Origin: a virus
Length of the DNA: 30,900 nt
Virus record (IMG/VR): IMGVR_UViG_3300025941_000074
Span: 1-30,900 of that record
Direction: 5' to 3' (one strand)
Shown here: one piece after another, positions 5,792 through 12,663 of the stretch
Layout of the letters: every line of letters begins with the position of its first letter
How positions within the stretch are numbered: position 1 is the first letter of the stretch
The notes under the pieces: generated by a model
Told to the model about the DNA's origin: nothing
Database searches by the model: none
Seen by the model: the letters and a program-made list of their open reading frames with translations, nothing else
Position numbers and translations under genes: made by a program

Positions 5792-6244
5792 ATGCCCGAC
5801 CAACCGCATTTCCACGGCAAACGGCCCGTGTTTTCCGCTTCGTCGGTGCTGGATGCACTCGGCGGGGAGCTTGCCGCGATCAAGAGCGCGGACCGGCTGA
5901 CATGGGACGATATCGCCGCGGTGCTCGGCAAGAGCGCTGATCAGGCCGCGAAATATGCGGAAGGCTCGGCGGAGATGGGCATCGTCGCGTTCGGGCGCGC
6001 CAAGCGGGAATGGAACGGGCGCTTTACCGGCGCTTTCGACCGCCTGTGCTCCGATAGCAGGCCCGCCGCTGTGAACCCGCGCGAGTGCGAAAGCAAGGTG
6101 CTGCAGGCGGCGCTCGCGCTGTCCGTGGCGCTCGCTGACGGCGAACTGTCCGACGAAGAGATCAGGGCCAACCGCGCGTCGCTGGAGAATGCGCGCGATG
6201 CCATCGAGGGGCTGCTCGGGCGGCTCGGGGTGGTGGCGGTATGA
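5792..6244 (+). CDS. Hypothetical protein, two helical parts
   Basis: The 150-residue product has an N-terminal part around LTWDDIAAVLGKSADQAAKY (residues 36-55) that resembles a helix-turn-helix, and a helical C-terminal part containing ALADGELSDEEI. GGGGAG precedes the ATG, and the stop overlaps the next start by ATGA. It may be a DNA-binding early protein; I do not recognise the family with certainty. Confidence 0.75.
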   Translation: MPDQPHFHGKRPVFSASSVLDALGGELAAIKSADRLTWDDIAAVLGKSADQAAKYAEGSAEMGIVAFGRAKREWNGRFTGAFDRLCSDSRPAAVNPRECESKVLQAALALSVALADGELSDEEIRANRASLENARDAIEGLLGRLGVVAV

Positions 6245-6438
6245 GCGAGCCTTTCACTCCCGCCATGATCACCACGCTTCTGCGTGCCATGCCCGCGGAC
6301 CGACTCGCCGTCGTTCGCCCGGCTGCTTTCCAGACGTGGCCAACGCGGAAAATCGTGGCGGGAAAGGTCATCCTCGAATTGATCGCAAACGAAACAGCAA
6401 GGAGGCAGCGTAATGGAAAGCCCAGCCTATCTGGTTGA
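6241..6438 (+). CDS. Hypothetical protein, 65 residues
   Basis: This small soluble, mostly helical protein has its start in an ATGA overlap with the preceding gene. Its 3' end overlaps the next gene by 26 bases, and that next gene's strong AGGAGG lies inside this one. No motif is recognised. Confidence 0.65.
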   Translation: MSEPFTPAMITTLLRAMPADRLAVVRPAAFQTWPTRKIVAGKVILELIANETARRQRNGKPSLSG

Positions 6439-6718
6439 CCAGTTCGCCAAATCGCGCGGCGTATCGGCGAACAACGCCAAGCGCGCGATGATGATGCAGA
6501 CCTATGCCGAGGAAGGCAAGTCGCTAACCGCGACGGTTCACGCGCTCGGGATCAGCCGCGACACCGGCATGATGATCTGTCGTCGGTTCCTGATCGACTT
6601 CCCCGATTATCGGCCATTCGCGAGCAAGGAGAAGAAGGGCGAGGCGCGTCCCGAGCCCTATATCCGCGAGTGCGCGCCCGCGTCGGGGCTGCCAATCTTC
6701 GCAGCGCTGACCCAGTGA
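6413..6718 (+). CDS. HTH-like early protein
   Basis: The 101-residue product has a central segment (SLTATVHALGISRDTGMMIC) that fits a helix-turn-helix. The start is set by a textbook AGGAGG about seven bases before ATG 6413, the strongest ribosome site in this operon, so it may be made in larger amounts than its neighbours. It ends in a GTGA overlap with the next small gene. A DNA-binding regulator of early transcription is plausible but unproven. Confidence 0.75.
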   Translation: MESPAYLVDQFAKSRGVSANNAKRAMMMQTYAEEGKSLTATVHALGISRDTGMMICRRFLIDFPDYRPFASKEKKGEARPEPYIRECAPASGLPIFAALTQ

Positions 6719-6822
6719 TCCGCACAGCCCTCCTCCTCGCCTGCCTCGTTGGTCTGGCGCTTGGTGCCGCCCACCTGCTCGCGCGAGGGGATGCGGACGA
6801 TAGCGATTGGGCGGGGGCGTGA
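6715..6822 (+). CDS. Very small membrane or secreted peptide
   Basis: The 35-residue peptide starts at GTG 6715 (GTGA overlap) and ends overlapping the methylase start (TGATG). It is MIRTALLLACLVGLALGAAH followed by an acidic tail. The hydrophobic core with a Cys at residue 10 looks like a signal-anchor and loosely like a lipoprotein signal. Overlaps at both ends support translation. Function unknown. Confidence 0.55.
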   Translation: MIRTALLLACLVGLALGAAHLLARGDADDSDWAGA

Positions 6823-7490
6823 TGGCTGCCTGGCCTTTCGGTGACCTGCCTCGGGGCGGGTTCGGGTGCATCTACGCGGACCCGGCGTGGCGCTTTGCGA
6901 CCTATAGCGCCAAGGGCCGTGGGCGGTGTCCTGATGGCCCGGCGACCAACGAGCGCCGCAACTTCATCGACGGCGCGAACAACCGCCCCGAACGCCATTA
7001 TGAGACCATGATGCTGGACGAGATCAAGGCGCTCCCGGTCGCCGATCTCGCCGCGCGCAATTCGGTGCTGCTGCTGTGGGCCGTCGATCCGATGATTCCA
7101 CAAGCGCTCGAAGTCGGCAAGGCGTGGGGTTTCACGTACAAGACCGTCGGCTTCTATTGGGCAAAGCTTCGCCGCGAAACCTCGCTGCGCGCGCGGGACA
7201 TGCACGAGCCCGAGCACAAGCTGTTTCCGATGGGCACCGGCTATTGGACGCGCGCCAATCCCGAGTGCTGCCTCCTCTTCACCAAGGGCTCGCCGAAGCG
7301 GCTCAGCGCCAGCGTGCGCAAGCTGATCGTGTCGCCGCGCCGGGAGCATAGCCGCAAGCCCGAAGAGGCATACGGCCATATCGAGCAACTGGTCGGCGGC
7401 CCCTATCTCGAATTGTTCGCCCGCACCGCCCGCCCCGGATGGGAATCATGGGGCAACGAAGTCGGCAAGTTCGACGCGGAGGCAGCATGA
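6822..7490 (+). CDS. MT-A70-family DNA adenine-N6 methyltransferase (orphan)
   Basis: The 222-residue product carries the MT-A70 core. The catalytic motif is DPAW at residues 20-23 (usually DPPW), inside IYADPAWRFATYS. It is followed by VLLLWAVDP, a strand-turn with GFTYKTVGFYWAKL, and a C-terminal GPYLELFARTARPGWESWGNE, the usual SAM-pocket end of this family. It should methylate adenine in DNA using S-adenosylmethionine. No restriction partner is adjacent, so protection of phage DNA or regulation is likelier than a restriction-modification system. ATG 6822 is preferred over an earlier ATG because it overlaps the preceding stop. Confidence 0.88.
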   Translation: MAAWPFGDLPRGGFGCIYADPAWRFATYSAKGRGRCPDGPATNERRNFIDGANNRPERHYETMMLDEIKALPVADLAARNSVLLLWAVDPMIPQALEVGKAWGFTYKTVGFYWAKLRRETSLRARDMHEPEHKLFPMGTGYWTRANPECCLLFTKGSPKRLSASVRKLIVSPRREHSRKPEEAYGHIEQLVGGPYLELFARTARPGWESWGNEVGKFDAEAA

Positions 7491-7561
7491 TCCCCGCCCG
7501 CCCTCGTGCCGCTACGGGCGGCTTCCCCTACACGGCGCGAACCGTTGCGGAGGTTTCATGA
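7487..7561 (+). CDS. Possible 24-residue coupling peptide
   Basis: A tiny ORF fills the gap between the methylase and the next gene with ATGA overlaps at both ends. The peptide (MIPARPRAATGGFPYTARTV) has no recognisable feature. It may only serve to carry ribosomes to the next start, which has its own GGAGG-like site (GCGGAGG). Uncertain. Confidence 0.35.
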   Translation: MIPARPRAATGGFPYTARTVAEVS

Positions 7562-7974
7562 CGCAGACATTCCCCTATCCGGCCCGCACGCAGGCAGACA
7601 TCGCACCCCGAGGCTCAGTCCGCCCCGAGCACCGCGAGCTTGTCGAGACGTTGCTCATCAACAACGGCTCGGCGTCGGTAGCGCGCACATTGGCGGTATC
7701 GGGCATCGCATACAGCTATCCGGCAATCGACCGTGTGCGCCGCGAGATGGCGAAGAACGGCATCCGCCCGCCCCTGAAACAGCCCGCCGACCAGTCGTGC
7801 ATCCATGCGCCCCAGGACCATGCCGAGGCGGGCAGGCGCTGCGACGCGCTCCATTTCGCCACGCTGAGCATGTTCCGCCGCACCGCCGAACGCGAGGGGA
7901 TCACGCTCGCCGAGGCAGGCGTCCGCGCGCTCTACGGGCAGGCGGCTTTCGAGCGGTGGAGGGCGCAGGCATGA
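7558..7974 (+). CDS. Hypothetical protein with possible HTH
   Basis: The 138-residue product has a segment (SASVARTLAVSGIAYSYPAI) that could be a helix-turn-helix, followed by basic DRVRREMAKNG. The C-terminal half is helical (RRTAEREGITLAEAG). GGAGG lies about six bases before the ATG, and the stop overlaps the next start by ATGA. Role unknown. Confidence 0.75.
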   Translation: MTQTFPYPARTQADIAPRGSVRPEHRELVETLLINNGSASVARTLAVSGIAYSYPAIDRVRREMAKNGIRPPLKQPADQSCIHAPQDHAEAGRRCDALHFATLSMFRRTAEREGITLAEAGVRALYGQAAFERWRAQA

Positions 7975-8168
7975 TGCACCGCAACCCCGCCAAGCCCACC
8001 GAGATCACGCTCGCCGAGGCCAAGGCGCAGATGATGGATTTCCTCTACGGCTGCCGTCTGCACAAGCTGAACGCGGTGACGGTGGACGAGCTGCACAGGC
8101 GCCACCGGGTGCCGCGGGCGGTGATCGAGCACGAGTTGGCGACTGCGCGACAGGTGCGGGCGGGGTGA
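7971..8168 (+). CDS. Hypothetical protein, 65 residues
   Basis: This short soluble protein starts at ATG 7971 in an ATGA overlap and ends in a GTGA overlap with the VRR-NUC gene. The stretch VDELHRRHRVPRAVIEHELA looks like a small DNA-binding helix pair. The frame is open further upstream, but that part is a shadow of the previous gene. No family recognised. Confidence 0.7.
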   Translation: MMHRNPAKPTEITLAEAKAQMMDFLYGCRLHKLNAVTVDELHRRHRVPRAVIEHELATARQVRAG

Positions 8169-8611
8169 CGCTGCTGCTCGCCTTTGACGCGCTCGAGCGC
8201 CAGTTGGACCATCCCTGGCATATCGACGCCAAGGACAAGGACGTGCGCGGCGAAGGGGCACGCCAGCTTGCGTTCCTGAGAGACGCGCGAATCCAGTGCC
8301 CCGCGGTCGATATCTTCGCGGTGCCAAACGCGGGCAAGCGCAGCCAATGGGAAGTGAACCAGCGCAAGCGGGAAGGCATGAAGGCCGGCGCGCTCGATCT
8401 GGTCGCGACGTGGAAGCCGCTGATCGGTGCGCGCGGGGTGGCATTCCTTGAGTTCAAGAACGGCTTCGAAGACCCGGACCCGAACCAGCGCGACCGGCTC
8501 AATCTCTATTGGGAGCAGGGGCACCATTGCGGGGTGTTCAGGCGTCCCGATACCGCGCTGGCGTTCCTGCGGGCCTGCGGGGCACCGTTTAGCGATCGGG
8601 GGTGGGCATGA
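8165..8611 (+). CDS. VRR-NUC domain endonuclease
   Basis: The 148-residue product shows the PD-(D/E)XK signature of VRR-NUC proteins: GALDLVATW (D78), VAFLEFKNG (E96, K98) and a following QRDRLNLYWEQGHHCGVFR (Q108). VRR-NUC domains are found in phage nucleases and in structure-specific nucleases such as FAN1. The start is GTG 8165 overlapping the previous TGA. Its position just before the helicase suggests a role in replication or in resolving branched DNA before packaging; the exact substrate is inferred. Confidence 0.85.
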   Translation: MTLLLAFDALERQLDHPWHIDAKDKDVRGEGARQLAFLRDARIQCPAVDIFAVPNAGKRSQWEVNQRKREGMKAGALDLVATWKPLIGARGVAFLEFKNGFEDPDPNQRDRLNLYWEQGHHCGVFRRPDTALAFLRACGAPFSDRGWA

Positions 8612-8931
8612 ACGTGCCCGCCACAACCCAGCCCGCCGAATGGGAGCGCTATATCGGCGAGGTCCGCGCGAGCTTCCCCGGCATCGAAGCCGAGGAATTG
8701 CGGCTGCGTTGCGGGCTGTTCGCACTCCGCGATGCGGCGAGCCGCAAGATCGCGGGCGAATACACCCAGTGGGCCGCCTATTCGGCCGCCGCGTCGATCA
8801 TGCCGGTTGCGCACGCTTCGGCGGTTTCCGCGCTCGACATAGCGAGCCTCGCCCGCGCTCGCCGCGCGCTGGTCCGGATGATGATGGCGGCGAACGAGTT
8901 GGAGGAAGCATTCGGTGGCGGGAGGGACTGA
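8608..8931 (+). CDS. Hypothetical helical protein next to helicase
   Basis: The 107-residue product is helical, with an Ala-rich middle (QWAAYSAAASIMPVAHASAV) and a terminal helix with RARRALVRMMMAANELEEAF. ATG 8608 overlaps the previous stop (ATGA); a GTG two codons earlier is possible. It precedes the helicase by a few bases or overlaps it, depending on the helicase start. It may be a replication accessory protein, but this rests on position only. Confidence 0.75.
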   Translation: MNVPATTQPAEWERYIGEVRASFPGIEAEELRLRCGLFALRDAASRKIAGEYTQWAAYSAAASIMPVAHASAVSALDIASLARARRALVRMMMAANELEEAFGGGRD

Positions 8932-8935
8932 CGAC

Positions 8936-10348
8936 ATGGGGCCCGGTCCCGAGGATTTCGCTTCGACCTTCGGTCCCGGCGCAATGCCCGATGACGACGG
9001 CTGGGCGGGCATCGAGGATAGCGGCGCATGGGATAACGTGCACGTCCTGCCCGGCGCCAAGCCCGGCGAGGTGTCCGAGGATACCATCGCGCTTGCCTTC
9101 ACCCGCGAGCACGGGCCGGAGATGCGTTTCGACCATGACGCCGGCCACTGGTATCAGTGGCAGCATACGCATTGGGCGGTGCTGAAAATCCCCGTCGCGT
9201 TCCATTATGCCCGCGAGCTCGGGCGGCGCCTGGGCGCTGGCAAGCGGATGCACTGCAAGGCGAGCGTGGCCGCGGGCGCCGAGAAATTCGCGCGCGCCGA
9301 TCCGAGTCACGCCGTCACGTCGGATATCTGGGACCAGGACCCCTGGCTGCTCGGCACACCCAAGGGCACGCTCGACCTTCGCAACGGGCGGATGCACAGC
9401 CCCCGCAAGTCGGAGAACATCACCAAGCTGACGAGCTGCGAGCCGGAGAACAAGCCCGCCGATCGCTGGCTTGCCTTCTTGAACGACGCGACGCGTGGCG
9501 ATGCCGCGATGCAGGTCTATCTGCAGCGCATCGCCGGCTATTGTCTCACCGGTCTCACCAACGAGCACGCGCTGTTCTTCATCTACGGCCCCGGCGGCAA
9601 CGGCAAGTCGGTGTTCCTCAACATGCTGAGCCACATTCTCGGCGACTATGCCATGTCGGCACCAATGGACACGTTCGCGTCGTCCAAGTTCAGCGCGCAT
9701 CCGACCGAGCTGGCGATGCTCAAGGGCGCCCGCCTCGTGACCGCCTCAGAGACCGAGGAAGGCAGGGCATGGGCAGAGGCGCGCATCAAGGCGCTGACCG
9801 GCGGCGACAAGATCACGGCGCGCTTCATGCGGCAGGACTTCTTCACCTACATGCCGCAGTTCAAGCTGCTGTTCGCCGGCAACCACCAGCCGCAGTTGCA
9901 CAATGTCGACGAAGCGATGCGCCGCCGCTTCAACATGATGCCCTTCATCAACAAGCCCGCCGAGCCCGACCACATGCTTGAGGAGAAGCTGAGGGTCGAA
10001 GCCCCGCGCATCCTCGCTTGGGCGCTCAAGGGCTGCCTCGACTGGCAAAAGCATGGCCTCGGACGCCCCGAGAGCGTGACGCAGGCCACCGACGAGTATT
10101 TCAGCGACCAGGACGTGTTCGGCCAATGGATCGAGGCCGAATGCGAGACCGACCCCCGCGACTGGGAGATGCCCACGCCGCTGTTCAATGCCTGGTCCAA
10201 GTTCGCGAAGGCCAATGGCGAAGACCCCGGCACCAGCGTTTCGTTCGCGTCGCGGATGAAGAAGCGGGGGTTCATAAACGGCAAAGGCAGTGGCGGGTTG
10301 AGGCGTTGGAACGGCATCGCGTTCAAGCGGAAGGGCGACGAACAATGA
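8936..10348 (+). CDS. D5-like SF3 DNA helicase (phage/plasmid primase-helicase family, primase domain absent)
   Basis: The 470-residue product has a D5_N-like part at about residues 80-200, then an SF3 ATPase: Walker A GPGGNGKS at 218-225, Walker B region RLVTASETEE at 266-275, sensor strand KLLFAGNHQP at 310-319 and arginine finger region DEAMRRRF at 325-332. The C-terminus is winged-helix-like. It should unwind the phage origin. Relatives often carry an N-terminal Prim-Pol domain; here only about 80 low-complexity residues precede D5_N, so primase must come from elsewhere. ATG 8936 has GGAGG ten bases upstream; an alternative GTG at 8915 with GGAGGA upstream would add seven residues. Confidence 0.9.
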   Translation: MGPGPEDFASTFGPGAMPDDDGWAGIEDSGAWDNVHVLPGAKPGEVSEDTIALAFTREHGPEMRFDHDAGHWYQWQHTHWAVLKIPVAFHYARELGRRLGAGKRMHCKASVAAGAEKFARADPSHAVTSDIWDQDPWLLGTPKGTLDLRNGRMHSPRKSENITKLTSCEPENKPADRWLAFLNDATRGDAAMQVYLQRIAGYCLTGLTNEHALFFIYGPGGNGKSVFLNMLSHILGDYAMSAPMDTFASSKFSAHPTELAMLKGARLVTASETEEGRAWAEARIKALTGGDKITARFMRQDFFTYMPQFKLLFAGNHQPQLHNVDEAMRRRFNMMPFINKPAEPDHMLEEKLRVEAPRILAWALKGCLDWQKHGLGRPESVTQATDEYFSDQDVFGQWIEAECETDPRDWEMPTPLFNAWSKFAKANGEDPGTSVSFASRMKKRGFINGKGSGGLRRWNGIAFKRKGDEQ

Positions 10349-10568
10349 AATCGGGATTTTCAACCCGCCACAACCGGTTTGTGGATTTTCAAACACTTAG
10401 CCGAATAGTTGTGGCGGGTGTGGCGAGTCTGGGCGGGTTTCACCACTATAGGCACAGCGCGCGCCCGCGTTACGTTATAGAGTACAGACCCGCCCCAACC
10501 CGCCACCCGCCACTGCGAAACGCAATATGCCCTTCGCTGATGCACGACAACCAGCAGCGGGGAGGGGG
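10349..10568. other. Putative replication origin with iteron-like repeats
   Basis: This gap behind the helicase gene has weaker codon bias than its flanks and is rich in repeats. CCCGCCAC occurs at 10364-10371, 10499-10506 and 10506-10513, and inverted at 10411-10418, with a 7/8 match at 10420-10427. Shorter CCCGCC forms lie at 10489-10494 and inverted at 10432-10437. A perfect 12-bp inverted repeat pairs 10363-10374 with 10408-10419. GGATTTTCAA is directly repeated at 10354-10363 and 10383-10392 in a locally AT-richer part. This layout next to an SF3 initiator-helicase fits a theta-type origin. Function is inferred. Confidence 0.55.
10363..10419. repeat. 12-bp perfect inverted repeat
   Basis: ACCCGCCACAAC at 10363-10374 is the exact reverse complement of GTTGTGGCGGGT at 10408-10419, with 33 bp between. 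The left arm also forms a nested near-palindrome with GGTTTGTGG (10376-10384). Both arms contain the CCCGCCAC iteron-like motif. Confidence 0.8.
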
Positions 10569-10571
10569 ATG

Positions 10572-10754
10572 ATGGGGGCAGCAGCCCGCGGCCGACCAGC
10601 GCAACGCCTCAACCCGACACGCCGCCGCGTGCTGACGTACCTCCGCGACCACGCCCATTGCACCATCGGGCAGGCGGTCCGCGCAACGGGTGTCGAGCGG
10701 TCACGGCTCAAGCGGATCATGCGGGCGCTGGAGAGCATGGGCGAAAAAATATGA
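10572..10754 (+). CDS. Small winged-helix-like protein
   Basis: The 60-residue product contains RRRVLTYLRDHAHCTIGQAV and a following RATGVERSRLKRIMRALESM, the helix pattern of a compact winged-helix domain of MarR/ArsR style, ending at GEKI without an obvious wing. ATG 10572 is chosen for its six-base distance from GGAGG; ATG 10569 is also possible. It lies between the origin-like region and TerS, so it might regulate late transcription or bind the origin. Confidence 0.7.
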   Translation: MGAAARGRPAQRLNPTRRRVLTYLRDHAHCTIGQAVRATGVERSRLKRIMRALESMGEKI

Positions 10755-10813
10755 TGCGCCGAATTATAGCCCCCTCCCCAAGCTGATTTTATGCGGATAT
10801 TTGGTAGCCCGCC

Positions 10814-11203
10814 ATGCCAGCGGGACGTCCATCATCCTACCTGCCCGAATACTGCCAGCGGGTCATTGAGCTGGGCGAAACCGGCGCGTCGATTGTCGAG
10901 ATGGCATACGAACTGGACGTTAGCCGCCCGACGCTTGAGGAAAACTGGCCCGCCGCGCACCCCGAATTTCTTGAAGCCTTGAACCGCGCGAAGGTCGCAT
11001 CGCAGACATGGTGGGAGCGCAAGGGCCGTTCAAATCTTGAGGCGCAGAACTTCCAATCCTCGATGTGGTCGCGTTCGATGGCTGCTCGATTCCCAGACGA
11101 TTGGCGCGAAAGCAAGAACCTCAATCACTCGGGCGAAATGACCGTCACGTCCAAGGAACAGCGCGACGCGGCGGTTTCCGCGGCAACGCGTGCTGACGGA
11201 TGA
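10814..11203 (+). CDS. terS: Terminase small subunit
   Basis: The 129-residue product begins MPAGRPSSYLPEYCQRVIEL, the typical 'GRPxxY' opening of small terminases, followed by a helix-turn-helix (GASIVEMAYELDVSRPTLEE) for recognising the packaging site. A middle helical region (FLEALNRAKVASQTWWERKG) would form the oligomer core, and the polar tail would contact TerL. It overlaps TerL by a few bases, and gene order (TerS-TerL-portal) confirms the call. TerS would recognise viral DNA and direct the TerL motor to cut it. Confidence 0.88.
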   Translation: MPAGRPSSYLPEYCQRVIELGETGASIVEMAYELDVSRPTLEENWPAAHPEFLEALNRAKVASQTWWERKGRSNLEAQNFQSSMWSRSMAARFPDDWRESKNLNHSGEMTVTSKEQRDAAVSAATRADG

Positions 11204-12663
11204 TGGCGACCAAGGCACTCACCGCCGAAGACTTCGCCTTCTCGCGGCTCATCGCCTACGCCGCGTTCCAATGGCCTGACTATCGCGACGCGCCGCACCA
11301 CCGGCTGATCGCGCGCCATCTGGAGGCCGTCGAGCGTGGCGAGATCAAGCGGCTGATGATCACCATGCCGCCGCGCCACGGCAAATCAATGCTCGCCAGC
11401 GAGTTTTTCCCGGCTTGGTATCTCGGGCGCAACCCGGATCACTACGTCATCACCGCGACCTATGCCCAGGAACTCGCCGACGATTTCGGGCGCAAGGTCA
11501 AGAACCAGATCGAGGACGCGGCCTTCCGCACGATCTTCCCCGGCGTTGGCCTGAGCGGCGACAGCAAGGCCGCAAAGCGCTTCCACGTCGAGGGGGCGCT
11601 GGGCGGTGTCGAGCACGTCACGACGCAAAAGGGCGCGTTCTACGCGGTCGGCATCGGCGGCCCGCTGACGGGTCGCGGCGCGCACCTGCTGCTGATCGAC
11701 GACCCGGTAAAGAACCGCGAGGAAGCCGAGTCAGAGGTCATCCGCCGCAAGACGCGCGATTGGTACACCTCGACCGCCTACACCCGCCTGATGCCCGGCG
11801 GGCGCATCGTCGTCATCCAGACCCGCTGGCACGAGGATGACCTGTCCGGGTGGCTGCAAGCCGAGCACGGCCACGAGGATTGGACGATCCTCGACCTGCC
11901 CGCGATCAACGACAACGGCGAGCCGCTTTGGCCCGAGCAATACCCGCTGGAGGAGCTGGAGCGCATCAAGCGGGCGCTTCCCCCTCGCGACTGGTCCGCG
12001 CTGTACCAGCAGCAACCGAGCCCCGAGACGGGCGACTATTTCCGGCGCGAGTGGATTCACCCGGTCGACCACGTACCGCCGCGCGAATCCATGTCGATCT
12101 ATGGCGCCAGCGACTACGCCGTCACCTCGGACGGCGGCGATTACACCTGTCACGTCGTCATCGGCATCGCCAGTGACGGGCGCATGTACCTGCTCGACCT
12201 GTGGCGCGAGCGGGCATCGTCGGACGTGTGGGTCGACAGCTTTTGCCACCTCGTGCGCAAGTGGAAGCCAATCGGCTGGGCGGAGGAAACGGGCCAGATC
12301 AAGTCCGGCATCGGCCCGTTCCTCACCAAGCGCATGCTCGAAACGGGCAGCTACACCGCCCGCGAGCAATTCCCGACGCGCGGCGACAAGGCGGTCAGGG
12401 CACAGTCGATGCGCGGGCGCATGGCGATGGCCGGGCTTCACGTCCCCCGCGATGCCCCGTGGCTGACCGACTTCATTACCGAGCTGATGCACTTCCCGGT
12501 CGGCGTGCATGACGACCAGGTGGATGCAATCGGCCTCGCCGGACAGTTGCTCGACCGCATGGAGATGGGTCGCAAGCCCAAGGAACAGGCGCGAGCCCGC
12601 CACGCACCGGCCATGGTCGCTGACGGCGTGATCGCCCCGCCGCTTCGGATGCCGGGGCGATGA
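11200..12663 (+). CDS. terL: Terminase large subunit
   Basis: The 487-residue protein is the DNA-packaging ATPase-nuclease. The Walker A PPRHGKS is at residues 57-63 and the Walker B LLLIDDP at 163-169. A motif around TRWHEDDLSGWL follows the ATPase. The C-terminal RNase-H-fold nuclease shows ASDYAV near residue 300 and HDDQVDA near 455, with acidic residues for metal binding. It is of full length. It overlaps TerS before it and the portal gene after it by ATGA junctions. Start ATG 11200 could equally be ATG 11203. Whether packaging is headful or site-specific cannot be told here. Confidence 0.95.
   Translation: MMATKALTAEDFAFSRLIAYAAFQWPDYRDAPHHRLIARHLEAVERGEIKRLMITMPPRHGKSMLASEFFPAWYLGRNPDHYVITATYAQELADDFGRKVKNQIEDAAFRTIFPGVGLSGDSKAAKRFHVEGALGGVEHVTTQKGAFYAVGIGGPLTGRGAHLLLIDDPVKNREEAESEVIRRKTRDWYTSTAYTRLMPGGRIVVIQTRWHEDDLSGWLQAEHGHEDWTILDLPAINDNGEPLWPEQYPLEELERIKRALPPRDWSALYQQQPSPETGDYFRREWIHPVDHVPPRESMSIYGASDYAVTSDGGDYTCHVVIGIASDGRMYLLDLWRERASSDVWVDSFCHLVRKWKPIGWAEETGQIKSGIGPFLTKRMLETGSYTAREQFPTRGDKAVRAQSMRGRMAMAGLHVPRDAPWLTDFITELMHFPVGVHDDQVDAIGLAGQLLDRMEMGRKPKEQARARHAPAMVADGVIAPPLRMPGR

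Noticed and set aside
10345-10572. Plus-strand ORF (75 codons) overlapping the helicase stop
   Set aside because: Third-position G/C is clearly lower than in neighbours and the peptide is not protein-like; the segment is better explained by the repeats of the origin-like region.
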